The notes under the pieces are model-generated. The model saw only the letters and a list, made by a program, of their open reading frames with translations, did not search any database and was not told the DNA's origin. Shown here piece by piece: positions 37,104-47,208 of a stretch of 64,000 nucleotides of DNA. Positions within the stretch are counted from its first letter, which is position 1, and each line of letters begins with the position of its first letter. The position numbers and the translations under genes are program-made. Source of the DNA: Pengzhenrongella sicca (GTDB lineage Bacteria > Actinomycetota > Actinomycetes > Actinomycetales > Cellulomonadaceae); the NCBI RefSeq assembly GCF_017569225.1, contig NZ_CP071868.1:2976001-3040000 (forward strand). Reading direction: 5' to 3'.

Positions 37104-39851
37104 ATGGTGGCTTCGATCGACGAGACTGGACCGCTGATCAACGGTCTGCTGAGCCAGGTGGACGACATCGACCCGTCCGAGACGGGCGAGTGGATCGAGT
37201 CCCTGGACGGGCTGATTGATGGGCGCGGCGGTCCGCGCGCCCGGTACGTCCTGCTGAACCTGCTCAAACGTGCGCGCGAGCGCAGCGTGGCGATCCCGAC
37301 CTCGGTCTCGACGCCGTACGTCAACACGATCGGCGTGCACGAGGAGCCGTACTTCCCGGGCGACGAGGCCCTGGAGCGTCGCTATCGCTCGTGGATCCGG
37401 TGGAACGCCGCGGTCATGGTCACGCGCGCGCAGCGGCCGGGCATCGGCGTCGGCGGCCACATCTCCTCGTACGCGTCCGTCGCGACGCTGTACGAGGTCG
37501 GCATGAACCACTTCTTCCGCGGGAAGGACCACCCTGGCGGCGGCGACCACGTCTACTTCCAGGGCCACGCCTCCCCCGGCGTGTACGCGCGGGCGTTCCT
37601 CGAGGGCCGGCTGACCGAGCACCAGCTCGACGGCTTCCGCCAGGAGCTGTCCCACCCCGGCGGCGGTATGCCGTCCTACCCGCACCCGCGCCTGATGCCC
37701 GACTTCTGGGAGTTCCCGACCGTCTCGATGGGCCTCGGCCCGGCATCGGCGATCTACCAGGCGTGGACCAACCGGTACCTGCACAACCGCAAGATCAAGG
37801 ACACCTCCGCCCAGCACGTGTGGGCGTTCCTGGGCGACGGCGAGATGGACGAGCCGGAGAGCCGCGGCATGCTCCAGCACGCCGCGCAGCAGGGCCTGGA
37901 CAACCTCACGTTCGTCGTGAACTGCAACCTGCAGCGCCTCGACGGACCGGTCCGCGGCAACGGCAAGATCATCCAGGAGCTCGAGGCGCAGTTCCGCGGC
38001 GCAGGCTGGAACGTCATCAAGGTGGTGTGGGGCCGCGGCTGGGACAAGCTGCTCAACGCCGACAAGGACCGCGCGCTGGTCAACCTGATGAACAACACCC
38101 CCGACGGCGACTTCCAGACCTTCAAGGCCAACGACGGCGCATTCGTGCGGGAGAACTTCTTCGGGCGCGACCCGCGCACCAAGCAGCTCGTCGAGTCCAT
38201 GACGGACGACGAGATCTGGGAGCTCAAGCGCGGCGGCCACGACTACCGCAAGATCTACGCCGCGTACACGGCCGCGATGAACCACACCGGGCAGCCGACG
38301 GTCATCCTCGCGCACACGATCAAGGGCTACGGCCTGGGCTCCGGCTTCGCCGGGCGCAACTCGACGCACCAGATGAAGAAGCTCAAGTCGGACGACCTGA
38401 AGGCGCTGCGCGACTCGCTGCGCATCCCGGTCACGGACGAGCAGATCGAGGCGAACCCGTACGAGCCGCCGTACTTCAACCCCGGCGCCGACTCCCCCGA
38501 GATCCAGTACATGCTCGAGCGCCGCCGCGCGCTCGGCGGCTTCGTGCCCGAGCGCCGGACCACCCACGCCCCGGTCACGCTCCCGCCGGCGAAGACGTAC
38601 GACCTGCTCGCGAAGGGGTCGGGGCACCAGGAGGTCGCCACGACGATGGCCCTCGTGCGGCTGTTCAAGGACCTCGTCAAGGACAAGGACTTCGGCCACC
38701 GGATCGTGCCGATCATCCCGGACGAGGCCCGCACCTTCGGCCTCGACGCGATCTTCCCGAGCGCGAAGATCTTCAACACCCTGGGCCAGCACTACCTCGC
38801 GGTCGACCGCGAGATGATGCTGTCCTACAAGGAGTCCGAGGCCGGGCAGATCATGCACACCGGCATCAACGAGGCCGGCTCCGCGGCGGCGTTCCAGGCC
38901 GTCGGCACCTCCTACGCCACCCACGGCGAGGTGCTGGTCCCGTTCTACTTCTACTACTCGATGTTCGGGTTCCAGCGCACCGGCGACCAGTTCTGGGCCG
39001 CGGGCGACCAGATGACGCGCGGGTTCCTCATCGGCGCGACCGCGGGGCGCACCACGCTCACCGGCGAGGGTCTGCAGCACGCCGACGGCCACTCGCCGCT
39101 GCTCGCCGGCACGATGCCGCACGTCGTGCACTACGACCCGGCGTACGGCTACGAGATCCGGCACATCGTGCGCGACGGGCTCGAGCGCATGTACGGCCGC
39201 GAAGACCAGCGGGACTCGGACGTCATCTACTACCTGACGGTGTACAACGAGCCGATGCTCCAGCCGGCCGAACCGGAGGACGTGGACGTCGACGGGATCC
39301 TGCGGGGCATCCACCTCATCTCCCCGGCCGAGGGCGACGGGCCGCGCGCCCAGATCCTCGCCTCGGGCGTGGCGATCCTGTGGGCGAAGGAGGCGCAGAA
39401 GCTGCTCGCCGAGGACTGGGGCGTGCGCGCCGCGGTCTGGTCGGTGACCAGCTGGAACGAGCTGCGCCGCGACGGCCTCGCGGCGGAGGAGCAGGCGTTC
39501 CTGCACCCCGGCGAGGAGCCGCGCGTCGCGTACCTCACCCAGAAGCTCGCGGGCGCCGAGGGTCCGTTCGTCGCGACGACGGACTTCGACCACCTCGTAC
39601 CGGACCAGGTGCGGCAGTGGATCCCTGGCACGTACGCGACGCTCGGCGCCGACGGGTTCGGGTTCTCCGACACCCGGCCGGCGGCGCGGCGGCACTTCAA
39701 GATCGACGGCCCGTCGACCGCGGTGCGCGTGCTCCAGCAGCTCGCGCGCGAGGGCAAGGTCGCGGCGGACGCTCCGGCGCAGGCGATCGAGCGGTACCGG
39801 CTGTACGACGTCACCGCCGGAACCTCGGGCAGCGCGGGCGGGGACTCCTGA
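37104..39851 (+). CDS. aceE: pyruvate dehydrogenase E1 component, homodimeric type
   Basis: A 915-residue thiamine-diphosphate enzyme that decarboxylates pyruvate and acetylates the lipoyl E2 subunit, feeding acetyl-CoA to the citrate cycle and fatty acid synthesis. It shows the ThDP/Mg motif [14 protein letters not shown] followed by [17 protein letters not shown], plus [10 protein letters not shown] and the second-domain segment [15 protein letters not shown]. The start ATG 37104 has AAGGA six bases upstream; ATGs at 37071 and 37092 are alternatives. A perfect 20-bp inverted repeat downstream ends the gene. E2 and E3 genes are not in the window. Confidence 0.95.
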   Translation: MVASIDETGPLINGLLSQVDDIDPSETGEWIESLDGLIDGRGGPRARYVLLNLLKRARERSVAIPTSVSTPYVNTIGVHEEPYFPGDEALERRYRSWIRWNAAVMVTRAQRPGIGVGGHISSYASVATLYEVGMNHFFRGKDHPGGGDHVYFQGHASPGVYARAFLEGRLTEHQLDGFRQELSHPGGGMPSYPHPRLMPDFWEFPTVSMGLGPASAIYQAWTNRYLHNRKIKDTSAQHVWAFLGDGEMDEPESRGMLQHAAQQGLDNLTFVVNCNLQRLDGPVRGNGKIIQELEAQFRGAGWNVIKVVWGRGWDKLLNADKDRALVNLMNNTPDGDFQTFKANDGAFVRENFFGRDPRTKQLVESMTDDEIWELKRGGHDYRKIYAAYTAAMNHTGQPTVILAHTIKGYGLGSGFAGRNSTHQMKKLKSDDLKALRDSLRIPVTDEQIEANPYEPPYFNPGADSPEIQYMLERRRALGGFVPERRTTHAPVTLPPAKTYDLLAKGSGHQEVATTMALVRLFKDLVKDKDFGHRIVPIIPDEARTFGLDAIFPSAKIFNTLGQHYLAVDREMMLSYKESEAGQIMHTGINEAGSAAAFQAVGTSYATHGEVLVPFYFYYSMFGFQRTGDQFWAAGDQMTRGFLIGATAGRTTLTGEGLQHADGHSPLLAGTMPHVVHYDPAYGYEIRHIVRDGLERMYGREDQRDSDVIYYLTVYNEPMLQPAEPEDVDVDGILRGIHLISPAEGDGPRAQILASGVAILWAKEAQKLLAEDWGVRAAVWSVTSWNELRRDGLAAEEQAFLHPGEEPRVAYLTQKLAGAEGPFVATTDFDHLVPDQVRQWIPGTYATLGADGFGFSDTRPAARRHFKIDGPSTAVRVLQQLAREGKVAADAPAQAIERYRLYDVTAGTSGSAGGDS

Positions 39852-39878
39852 CCGCGCCCGCCCGGCGCTGAGCCGCGC

Positions 39879-39921
39879 ATGACGAAGGGCCCCGACGCTG
39901 TGCGTCGGGGCCCTTCGTCAT
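39879..39921. terminator. bidirectional hairpin terminator between aceE and the TPR-like gene
   Basis: A perfect 20-bp inverted repeat with loop TGT (arms 39879-39898 and 39902-39921, core GGGCCCCGACGC). It lies between convergent genes and has no T-tract. Confidence 0.88.
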
Positions 39922-39937
39922 GGGAAACGCGGTGCGG

Positions 39938-40624
39938 TCAGGTGCCGGCGATCTGCTGCTCGGCCTGCGCGACGGCGTGCGTGAGGTCGGCGCGCATCCC
40001 CGCGATCGCGGCCTGGTCGGGGAAGAGGTCGAGGGTCCGCAGGTGCTGCTTCGCCTCGAGCGGCCGGCCGGCCTCGATCGCGGCGAGGACGAGGTGACGC
40101 CCGACCTCGGGCGTCTGCTCCCGCGGCCGCCAGTGCCCGATGCCGAGCCCGAGCGCCTCGCCCGGCTGACCGGCGTCGCGCAGCACGGCGAGCCCGCCGG
40201 CGAGCGCCTCGCCCGACGGGTCGCGCTCGGCCGCCGTCGCGAGCCGTCGCAGCGTGCCCTCGTGGTCGTCGTTGGCGGACAGTCGCGCGAGCTCGACCAG
40301 CGGGTACCACGCCCGGGGGTGACCGGCGAGCTCCTCGGCGAGGGACCAGACCGCGAGGTCCGCGGCGCGCTGGCGCTCGACCGCGTCGGCCGGGGCCGTC
40401 AGCGGATCGCTGTCGGGTCCGGTGCCGGCGGCGCGGCGGGACACGATCTCGGCGAGCGCCTGAAAGGCGCGCACATTGTTGGGGTCGTCGCTCAACATCG
40501 AGCGCAACGCATCTTCGTGCAGCGTGTCGCCGCGGCGGGCAGTCTTCGTCGGTCGACGTGCGCCGACCTTCGATGCGGACGACGGACGCCGCATCAATTG
40601 ACGCAATCGAGGTAGCAAAGCCAT
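39938..40624 (-). CDS. TPR-like helical hypothetical protein
   Basis: A 228-residue soluble protein. After a basic 35-residue N-terminus the chain consists of paired helices with the spacing of tetratricopeptide repeats (LHEDALRSMLSDDPNNVRAF, AWYPLVELARLSAND, EVGRHLVLAAIEAGRPLEA). No catalytic residues are visible. It is convergent with aceE and divergent from the fasR-like gene. A protein-interaction role is inferred from the repeat structure. Confidence 0.65.
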   Translation of the reverse strand: MALLPRLRQLMRRPSSASKVGARRPTKTARRGDTLHEDALRSMLSDDPNNVRAFQALAEIVSRRAAGTGPDSDPLTAPADAVERQRAADLAVWSLAEELAGHPRAWYPLVELARLSANDDHEGTLRRLATAAERDPSGEALAGGLAVLRDAGQPGEALGLGIGHWRPREQTPEVGRHLVLAAIEAGRPLEAKQHLRTLDLFPDQAAIAGMRADLTHAVAQAEQQIAGT

Positions 40625-40748
40625 GACAGGACCATAGCCGAGTGACTGTGTTCGCACGCGCCCACGGCCGGGCCGCGGACCGCACCTCCCCGTAGCCGGG
40701 CTCCCGATGTTTGTCGACTCCCTACAACTGCCCCCGTATGCTCCGAGC

Positions 40749-41915
40749 ATGACCGCCGTGCCCTCCAGCTCCGAGACGGACACCCTGCGCCGGCTGCGCG
40801 ACGGGAGCGACATCCTCAACGCGGCCGCGATGCGGCGCCTCGACGACGAGCTCCAGTGGTACCGGATCCTGCCAGCCGAGCACCGGTCCTGGGTCGGGCT
40901 CGTGGCCCAGGCCGGCATCGACGCGTTCGTCACCTGGTACGCGCAGCCGACCGCGACGCCGCACGGCGTCAGCGAGATCTTCGCGGGCGCGCCGCCCGAG
41001 CTCACGCGATCCATCTCGTTGCAGCACACCCTGCAGCTCGTGCGCGTCATCGTCGACGTCGTGGAGGCCCACAGCGACGAGCTCGCCGCGCCGGGGACCG
41101 AGCGCGACCTGCGCGAGGCCGTGCTGCGGTACTCCCGGGAGGTCGCGTTCTCCGCCGCCGAGGTCTATGCCCGCGCCGCCGAGGTGCGCGGCGCGTGGGA
41201 CGCCCGACTCGAGGCGCTCGTCGTGGACGCGCTCACGCGCGGCGAGGCCGACGAGAGCATCGGCTCGCGCGTCGCGGCGCTCGGCTGGAGCGGCCGCGGC
41301 TCGACCCTGGTGATGGTCGGCTCGTCCGGCACCCCCGTGGACGACGTGCGCGCGGCCGACCTGCGCCGCGCCACCCGCCGGGTCGCCGACGACGCGCTCG
41401 TGGGCATCCAGGGCGATCGCCTCGTCGTCTTCCTGGGCGGCACGGGCGACCTGCACGCAGCCGCCGCGACCCTGCTGTCCCGCTTCGGGCCCGGGCCGGT
41501 CGTGATCGGCCCCACGGTCGACGGGCTCGCCGACTCCGCGCGCTCGGCCCGCGCCGCGCTGGCCGGCCTCGTGGCGGCGCCCGCGTGGGCGCAGGCGCCC
41601 CGGCCCGTCGCCGCCGACGACCTCCTGCCCGAACGGGTGCTCACCGGCGACGTCACCGCGCGGCGGGCGCTCGTGGAGCAGGCGTACCGGCCCCTCCAGG
41701 CGAGCACCGGCGCGCTGCTCGAGACGCTGTCGGCGTACCTCGGCGGGGGCCGCTCGCTCGAGGCCGCGGCGCGCCTGCTCTACGTGCACCCGAACACCGT
41801 GCGCTATCGCCTGCGCAAGGTTGCCGAGCTCACGGGGTGGGACCCGCTCAGTCCGCGGGAGTCCTACGTGCTGCAGACGGCACTGGCGCTCGGGCGGCTC
41901 GACGACGCGTCCTGA
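40749..41915 (+). CDS. fasR: PucR/CdaR-type regulator of fatty acid synthesis
   Basis: A 388-residue transcription factor. The N-terminal 170 residues are helical. The C-terminal PucR-type helix-turn-helix reads LEAAARLLYVHPNTVRYRLR near residue 340. It stands directly upstream of fabD-fabH-acpP-fabF, the same position as Streptomyces FasR and M. tuberculosis Rv2242, which control this operon. I use ATG 40749 as start; ATG 40707 adds residues without homology. It is divergent from the TPR-like gene. Confidence 0.88.
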   Translation: MTAVPSSSETDTLRRLRDGSDILNAAAMRRLDDELQWYRILPAEHRSWVGLVAQAGIDAFVTWYAQPTATPHGVSEIFAGAPPELTRSISLQHTLQLVRVIVDVVEAHSDELAAPGTERDLREAVLRYSREVAFSAAEVYARAAEVRGAWDARLEALVVDALTRGEADESIGSRVAALGWSGRGSTLVMVGSSGTPVDDVRAADLRRATRRVADDALVGIQGDRLVVFLGGTGDLHAAAATLLSRFGPGPVVIGPTVDGLADSARSARAALAGLVAAPAWAQAPRPVAADDLLPERVLTGDVTARRALVEQAYRPLQASTGALLETLSAYLGGGRSLEAAARLLYVHPNTVRYRLRKVAELTGWDPLSPRESYVLQTALALGRLDDAS

Positions 41916-42017
41916 GGGGCGCCAGCGCTCAGATTGTAGACATCGCACAAAGCCATTCCGGATAGTTGGTGCGGGTCGTGCGCCGGTGCACGGGCGAGCA
42001 TTGGGCACAGTGGACGG

Positions 42018-42983
42018 GTGCTTGTCGTCGTCTGTCCCGGTCAGGGTGCCCAGTCACCCGGCATGCTTGCGCCCTGGCTCGACCTGGCGGGTGTTGCCGA
42101 CCGCCTCGCGGGCTACAGCGACATCGTCGGGATGGACCTGGTCGCCCACGGCACGACCTCCGACGCGCCGACCATCCGGGACACCGCGGTGGCACAGCCG
42201 CTGCTCGTCGCGACCGCGCTCGCGACCTTCCACGCGCTCTTCGACTCGGGCGTGCTCGCCATCGACGCCGTCGCGGGGCACTCCGTCGGAGAGCTCGGCG
42301 CCGCGGCGATCGCCGGCGTGCTCACCGAGCGCGAGGCGCTCGAGCTCGTGGCGGTGCGCGGGGCCGCGATGGCCCGCGCCGCAGCCGCCGCCCCCACGGG
42401 CATGAGCGCGCTGCTCGGCGGCGACCCCACCGAGGTGCTCGCCCGCCTGGCCGAGCTCGGGCTGACCCCGGCGAACGTCAACGGCGGCGGCCAGGTCGTG
42501 GCCGCCGGCTCCCTCACCGCCCTCGCTGCGCTGAGCGCCGCCCCGCCCGCCCGCACCCGCGTCATCCCGCTGCAGGTCGCGGGCGCGTTCCACACCACCA
42601 CCATGGCGCCCGCGGTCGCGGAGCTCGCCGCGAAGGCGGCCACCATCACGCCGGCCGACGCGCGGCTCCCGCTGCTCCTCAATGCCGACGGCGCCGTCGT
42701 CACGGCCGGGACCGACGCGCTGAAGCGGCTCGTGGCGCAGGTCGCGAACCCCGTGCGCTGGGACCTGTGCCAGCAGGCGATGCAGGCCCTGGGCGTGACC
42801 GCCCTGCTCGAGCTGGCACCCGCCGGTGTCCTCACCGGGCTCGCCAGGCGTACCCTGCCTGGGGTGGAAACGGTGGCAGTCAAGGCGCCTGGCGATCTCG
42901 ACGCCGCCCGTGACCTCGTCCGCCGTCACGGCGGCCACCCCGCAGCCCTGACCTCCCCCGACCTTCAGGAGAACCCGTCGTGA
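42018..42983 (+). CDS. fabD: malonyl-CoA:ACP transacylase
   Basis: Loads malonyl groups onto acyl carrier protein. It has 321 residues from GTG 42018. VVVCPGQGAQSPGM opens the chain, the nucleophile Ser is in AGHSVGELGAAAIAG near residue 92, VNGGGQVVAAG follows, and the catalytic His is in AGAFHTTTM near residue 194. The stop overlaps the fabH start (GTGA). It is the first enzyme gene of the FAS II operon. Confidence 0.95.
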   Translation: MLVVVCPGQGAQSPGMLAPWLDLAGVADRLAGYSDIVGMDLVAHGTTSDAPTIRDTAVAQPLLVATALATFHALFDSGVLAIDAVAGHSVGELGAAAIAGVLTEREALELVAVRGAAMARAAAAAPTGMSALLGGDPTEVLARLAELGLTPANVNGGGQVVAAGSLTALAALSAAPPARTRVIPLQVAGAFHTTTMAPAVAELAAKAATITPADARLPLLLNADGAVVTAGTDALKRLVAQVANPVRWDLCQQAMQALGVTALLELAPAGVLTGLARRTLPGVETVAVKAPGDLDAARDLVRRHGGHPAALTSPDLQENPS

Positions 42984-43984
42984 CTCGTGCGACCCTGACC
43001 CAGGCGACCGGACCGGCCCATGCCCGCATCCTCGGCATCGGCGCTGCTCGCGGCGAGCTGACGGTCACGAACGACGACCTCGCGGGGCCGATCGACTCCT
43101 CCGACGAGTGGATCCGCAAGCGCACCGGCATCATCACGCGCCGGCGCGCGGCGCCCGGCACCGGGGTGCTCGACCTGGCAGAGATCGCCGCGAACGCCGC
43201 GCTGAAGAACGCAGGCCTGACGGGCGCCGACATCGACGCCGTGATCGTCTCGACCACGACCCACTTCCTGCAGACCCCGGCCGCGGCCGTGTTCATCGCC
43301 GATCGCATCGGAGCGACCCCTGCGGCCGCCTTCGACGTCTCGGCAGCCTGCGCCGGCTACTGCTACTGCATCGGACACGCCGACGCGCTCGTGCGGTCCG
43401 GCGCGGCCCGGAACGTGCTCGTGATCGGCGCCGAGAAGATGAGCGACATCATCGACCCGACCGACCGGACGATCTCGTTCCTGCTCGGCGACGGCGCCGG
43501 CGCGGTCGTCGTCGGCCCCTCCGACACCCCCGGCATCGGCCCGACCGTGTGGGGCTCGGACGGCTCGCAGACCAACGCGATCCGCCAGACGCACTCGTTC
43601 CTCGACATCCGGGACCACGGCGCCGGCTGGCCGACGCTGCGCCAGGAGGGCCAGAGCGTGTTCAAGTGGGCCGTCTGGCAGATGGCGCCGGTCGCGCAGA
43701 AGGCGATGGACGCCGCGGGCGTCGGCCCGGACGACATCGAGGCCTTCATCCCCCACCAGGCGAACATGCGGATCATCGACCAGATGATCAAGGAGCTCAA
43801 GCTGCCCGACTCCGTCGTGGTGGCCCGGGACATCGCCGACACCGGCAACACGTCCTCCGCCTCCATCCCCCTCGCCACCGACCGCCTGCTTTCCGAGGGC
43901 CAGGTCAGCAGCGGCGCCTTGGCCCTGCAGATCGGTTTCGGCGCGGGCCTCGTCTACGCGGCGCAGGTCGTCGTGCTGCCCTGA
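42980..43984 (+). CDS. fabH: beta-ketoacyl-ACP synthase III
   Basis: Starts each fatty acid by condensing an acyl-CoA with malonyl-ACP. It has 334 residues with the full catalytic triad: Cys in DVSAACAGYCYC near residue 121, His in IPHQANMRI and Asn in DTGNTSSASIP. In actinobacteria this enzyme often accepts branched starter acyl-CoAs, but specificity is not readable here. It is translationally coupled to fabD and followed by acpP after 51 bases. Confidence 0.95.
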   Translation: MTRATLTQATGPAHARILGIGAARGELTVTNDDLAGPIDSSDEWIRKRTGIITRRRAAPGTGVLDLAEIAANAALKNAGLTGADIDAVIVSTTTHFLQTPAAAVFIADRIGATPAAAFDVSAACAGYCYCIGHADALVRSGAARNVLVIGAEKMSDIIDPTDRTISFLLGDGAGAVVVGPSDTPGIGPTVWGSDGSQTNAIRQTHSFLDIRDHGAGWPTLRQEGQSVFKWAVWQMAPVAQKAMDAAGVGPDDIEAFIPHQANMRIIDQMIKELKLPDSVVVARDIADTGNTSSASIPLATDRLLSEGQVSSGALALQIGFGAGLVYAAQVVVLP

Positions 43985-44035
43985 GACAATTCACCGACAG
44001 AGCGTGACCCGCACCAACGACCCTAGGAGATAAAG

Positions 44036-44287
44036 ATGGCGTTCAGCGAGCAGGAGATCCTGGCCGGACTGGCCGAGATCGTCAGCGAGGAGACCGGGCT
44101 TCCGACGGACTCGGTCCTGCCCGAGAAGTCCTTCACCGACGACCTCGACATCGACTCGCTGTCGATGATGACGATCGTCACGCTCGCCGAGGAGAAGTTC
44201 GGCGTGCGCATCCCCGACGACGAGGTCAAGAACCTCTCGAGCGTGGCTGACGTCGTCAAGTTCATCGCGGGAGCCCAGGCGGCCTAG
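44036..44287 (+). CDS. acpP: acyl carrier protein
   Basis: An 83-residue acidic helical carrier. The phosphopantetheine attachment Ser is in DDLDIDSLSMMTIV, near residue 42. A strong ribosome site (CTAGGAGATAAAG) precedes ATG 44036, consistent with the high demand for ACP. It lies between fabH and fabF. Confidence 0.96.
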   Translation: MAFSEQEILAGLAEIVSEETGLPTDSVLPEKSFTDDLDIDSLSMMTIVTLAEEKFGVRIPDDEVKNLSSVADVVKFIAGAQAA

Positions 44288-44392
44288 TTCGGCCACCGCT
44301 CCCCCCGCGGTCGGGCGCCCGCCGTCACTGGCGAGCGCCCGACCCGGCCCCGCACTTTCCCGACACCCGCCTCTTCGCCACCAGGAGTCGTC

Positions 44393-45637
44393 ATGGCCAG
44401 CGCACCCGACGTCGTCATCACCGGACTCGGCGCCACCACCCCGCTCGGTGGGGACGTCGACAGCACGTGGAAGTCGGCCCTCGCCGGCCGCTCCGGCGTG
44501 CGGACCATGGACAACGACTGGGCCGTGAAGTACGAGATCCCGGTGGCCTTCGCGGGCACCCTCGCGGTGCCGGCGGCGGACATCCTTACCCGCCCCGAGA
44601 CCCGCAAGATGGACCCGTCCGCGCAGTACGCGACGATCGCCGCGCGCGAGGCCTGGGCCCACGCCGGATCTCCCGACGTCGCGCCCGAGCGCCTCGGCGC
44701 CGTCGTCGGCTCCGGCATCGGCGGCGTGTGGACGATCCTCAGCGCGTGGGACACGATCCGGGAGAAGGGCGCCCGGCGCGCCCTGCCCATGACGGTCCCG
44801 ATGCTCATGCCCAACTCCCCGGCCGCGAACATCTCGATCGAGTTCGGCGCCAAGGCCGGCGCGCACGCCCCGGTGTCCGCGTGCGCCTCCGGCGCCGAGG
44901 CCATCGCGTACGGCGCGCAGATGATCCGGTCCGGCCGCGCCGACGTCGTCATCGCCGGCGGCACCGAGGCCGCCGTGCACCCGATGCCGATCTCCTCGTT
45001 CGCCGCGATGAAGGCGCTGTCGACGCGCAACGACGACCCGGCCGGGGCCTCGCGGCCCTACGACGTCACCCGCGACGGCTTCGTGCTCGGCGAGGGCGCC
45101 GGCATCGTCATCCTCGAGAGCGCGGCCCACGCGGCCGCCCGCGGGGCCACCGTGCTCGCGCACGTCAGCGGATTCGGGATGACCTCGGACGCGCACCACA
45201 TCGCCGCGCCCGAGCCGACCGGTGTCGGCCAGACCGGCGCGATGCGCACCGCGTTGGCCGATGCCGACCTGACGGCGCGCGACGTCGTGCACGTGAACGC
45301 CCACGCGACCTCGACACCCGTCGGGGACATGATCGAGGCCCGCGGCATCAGGTCCCTGTTCGGTGCGGACGCCGACCACGTGGTGCTGTCGGCGACCAAG
45401 TCGATGATGGGGCACCTGCTCGGCGCGGCCGGGGCGGTCGAGACCATCCTCACGGTGCTCGCGCTGCGCGACCACGTCGCGCCGCCGACGATCAACGTGA
45501 CCCAGCCGGACCCGCAGCTCGACCTCGACCTGGTCCGCGACACGCCCCGCGCCTTGCCGGCCGGGCCGATCGCCGCGATCAACAACTCGTTCGGCTTCGG
45601 CGGGCACAACGTCGCCCTGGTCCTGACGAGCGCCTGA
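44393..45637 (+). CDS. fabF: beta-ketoacyl-ACP synthase II
   Basis: Elongating condensing enzyme of 414 residues. The nucleophile Cys is in VSACASGAEAIAYG near residue 163, and the His residues are in VNAHATSTPVGD and FGFGGHNVAL. ATKSMMGHLLGAAG holds the conserved Lys. The start ATG follows CACCAGGAGTCGTC. It is the last gene of the FAS II operon and is followed by GC-rich hairpins. Confidence 0.95.
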   Translation: MASAPDVVITGLGATTPLGGDVDSTWKSALAGRSGVRTMDNDWAVKYEIPVAFAGTLAVPAADILTRPETRKMDPSAQYATIAAREAWAHAGSPDVAPERLGAVVGSGIGGVWTILSAWDTIREKGARRALPMTVPMLMPNSPAANISIEFGAKAGAHAPVSACASGAEAIAYGAQMIRSGRADVVIAGGTEAAVHPMPISSFAAMKALSTRNDDPAGASRPYDVTRDGFVLGEGAGIVILESAAHAAARGATVLAHVSGFGMTSDAHHIAAPEPTGVGQTGAMRTALADADLTARDVVHVNAHATSTPVGDMIEARGIRSLFGADADHVVLSATKSMMGHLLGAAGAVETILTVLALRDHVAPPTINVTQPDPQLDLDLVRDTPRALPAGPIAAINNSFGFGGHNVALVLTSA

Positions 45638-45680
45638 GCCGACCCCAGCGGGCCCCTGCGGCCCGCAACTCCCCTACTGC

Positions 45681-45708
45681 CTGGGCCCGCGCCGCCGCGC
45701 GGGTCCAG
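45681..45708. terminator. hairpin between convergent fabF and DUF3145 genes
   Basis: Arms CTGGGCCCGCGC and GCGCGGGTCCAG pair with one G-T wobble around loop CGCC. A second 7-bp hairpin (GCGGGCC/GGCCCGC, 45648-45666) lies just before it. Confidence 0.7.
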
Positions 45709-45725
45709 GCGCCTTCATGTGACCG

Positions 45726-46226
45726 TCAGCCGACGCGGTGCAGCCAGCGCACGGGCGCGCCGGCGCCGGCGTACCGGAACGGCTCCAGCTCGTCGTCCCA
45801 GGCCTGACCGAGCGCGAGGCCCAGCTCGGCGCGCAGGCGCGCGGAGTCCCGGCCGTGCTCGAGCGCGGCGCGGATCCGGTCCTCGGGGACGACGACGTTG
45901 CCGTGCACGTCCGTCGCGGCGTGGAAGATGCCGAGCTCGGGCGTGTGGCTCCAGCGCGCGCCGTCGGAGCCGTGACTGGCCTCCTCGGTCACCTCGTACC
46001 GCAGGTGGGCCCAGCCCCGCAGGCCGGACGTCAGCTGTGCCCCGGTGCCCTGCGGTCCCTGCCACGAGCGCTCGGCCCGGAACATGCCCGGCGCAGCGGG
46101 CTGCTCCGTCCAGTCCAGGGTCAGGCGTACGCCAAGTACCCCGCCGGCCGCCCACTCGATGTGAGGGCACAGTGCGCGGGGTGCGGAGTGCACAAAAAGT
46201 ACACCGCGGGTGATGACACCAGCCAT
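45726..46226 (-). CDS. DUF3145 family protein
   Basis: A 166-residue conserved actinobacterial protein with the family start MAGVITRGVLFVHSAPRALC. Further segments are WTEQPAAPGMFRAE, GWAHLRYEVTEEAS and the C-terminal WDDELEPFRYAGAGAP. The start has GGAGGAACGAC upstream. Function is unknown. It is convergent with fabF. Confidence 0.88.
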   Translation of the reverse strand: MAGVITRGVLFVHSAPRALCPHIEWAAGGVLGVRLTLDWTEQPAAPGMFRAERSWQGPQGTGAQLTSGLRGWAHLRYEVTEEASHGSDGARWSHTPELGIFHAATDVHGNVVVPEDRIRAALEHGRDSARLRAELGLALGQAWDDELEPFRYAGAGAPVRWLHRVG

Positions 46227-46342
46227 GTCGTTCCTCCAGACGGGTCGAGGTTCGTCTTCCCCAACGACCTCACCCCTACCAGGAGGCGCGCGCCCCGAGA
46301 GGCACGCTGCGGACCATCATGCCGCATCCGGTGCCGAGTCGG

Positions 46343-46828
46343 CTACAGCTGCTCGCGCATCGCCCGCATCGCCTTCTTGCGGACCGACCGCTCGAGCCGG
46401 TCGAGGTAGAGCATCCCGTCGAGGTGGTCGACCTCGTGCTGCAGGCAACGCGCCATGAGCTCGGTCCCCTCGACCGACACCTCGTGTCCGTCCAGGTCCG
46501 TGCCGACGACGCGGGCGTACCACGCGCGCTTGGTCGGGTACCAGAGGCCGGGAACCGACAGGCAGCCTTCGTCGCCGTCCTGGTAGTCATCCGAGAGCTC
46601 GACGATCGTCGGGTTGAGGACGTACCCGACCTCGTCGTCGATGTTCCAGGAGAACGCCCGGAGGCTGACGCCGATCTGATTGGCGGCCAGCCCGGCCCGG
46701 CCCTCCTGATCGACCGTCTCGAGCAGGTCCTCCACGAGCGACCGGGCGCGCGCGTCGATCGCGGTCACGGGCTCGCAGGGGGTGCGCAGCACCGGGTCGC
46801 CGACCGTGCGGATCTCTCGAATTGCCAT
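46343..46828 (-). CDS. def: peptide deformylase
   Basis: Removes the N-formyl group from nascent proteins, the step before MetAP (map is also in the window). It has 161 residues from [14 protein letters not shown]. All three motifs are present: GLAANQIGV (motif 1, GxGLAAxQ with [10 protein letters not shown] here), EGCLSVPG (motif 2, metal-binding Cys) and QHEVDHLDG (motif 3, HExxH). The frame extends upstream without homology, so ATG 46828 is the start. Confidence 0.95.
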   Translation of the reverse strand: MAIREIRTVGDPVLRTPCEPVTAIDARARSLVEDLLETVDQEGRAGLAANQIGVSLRAFSWNIDDEVGYVLNPTIVELSDDYQDGDEGCLSVPGLWYPTKRAWYARVVGTDLDGHEVSVEGTELMARCLQHEVDHLDGMLYLDRLERSVRKKAMRAMREQL

Positions 46829-46923
46829 GCGGTGATTCTCCCATGACGCGGGTCGCCCCCGTGGCAGCGCTGCTCCGGGAGCGATCACGGCAACGATCCA
46901 CGCGGATCGGGCAGGTAACCCAG

Positions 46924-46958
46924 GGCGGCGGGGGCGGCCACTTGCCGCCCCCGCCGCC
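46924..46958. terminator. GC-rich hairpin terminator after bldC
   Basis: A perfect 15-bp stem (46924-46938 with 46944-46958) around loop CACTT, eight bases past the bldC stop. There is no T-tract. Confidence 0.8.
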
Positions 46959-46965
46959 GGAGAGC

Positions 46966-47208
46966 TCAGACCTCGGAGTCGCGCTGCTCCGGCACGCCGA
47001 GAAGCAGCTGGCGGACCTCGCTCTCGTGGAACCGGCGGTGGCCCCCCAGGGTGCGGATCGCGGAGATCTTGCCGGCCTTGGCCCAGCGCGTCACGGTCTT
47101 GGGGTCGACCCGAAACATCGCCGCCACCTCCGACGGCGTCAGGAGCGCGGGCGCGGGCGCGGGCGCTTCAGCGGCCGCAGTGGGGCTGGACGTGGTGGGC
47201 GTCGACAT
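46966..47208 (-). CDS. bldC: BldC-type MerR-like DNA-binding protein
   Basis: An 80-residue regulator with an Ala/Pro/Thr-rich N-terminus and a MerR-type winged helix: [20 protein letters not shown], then [20 protein letters not shown]. This core is nearly identical to Streptomyces BldC, which binds arrays of direct repeats and controls development. There is no effector domain. The start is ATG 47208; the upstream extension of the frame lacks homology. It probably acts as a broad regulator here; its targets are not evident. Confidence 0.9.
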   Translation of the reverse strand: MSTPTTSSPTAAAEAPAPAPALLTPSEVAAMFRVDPKTVTRWAKAGKISAIRTLGGHRRFHESEVRQLLLGVPEQRDSEV

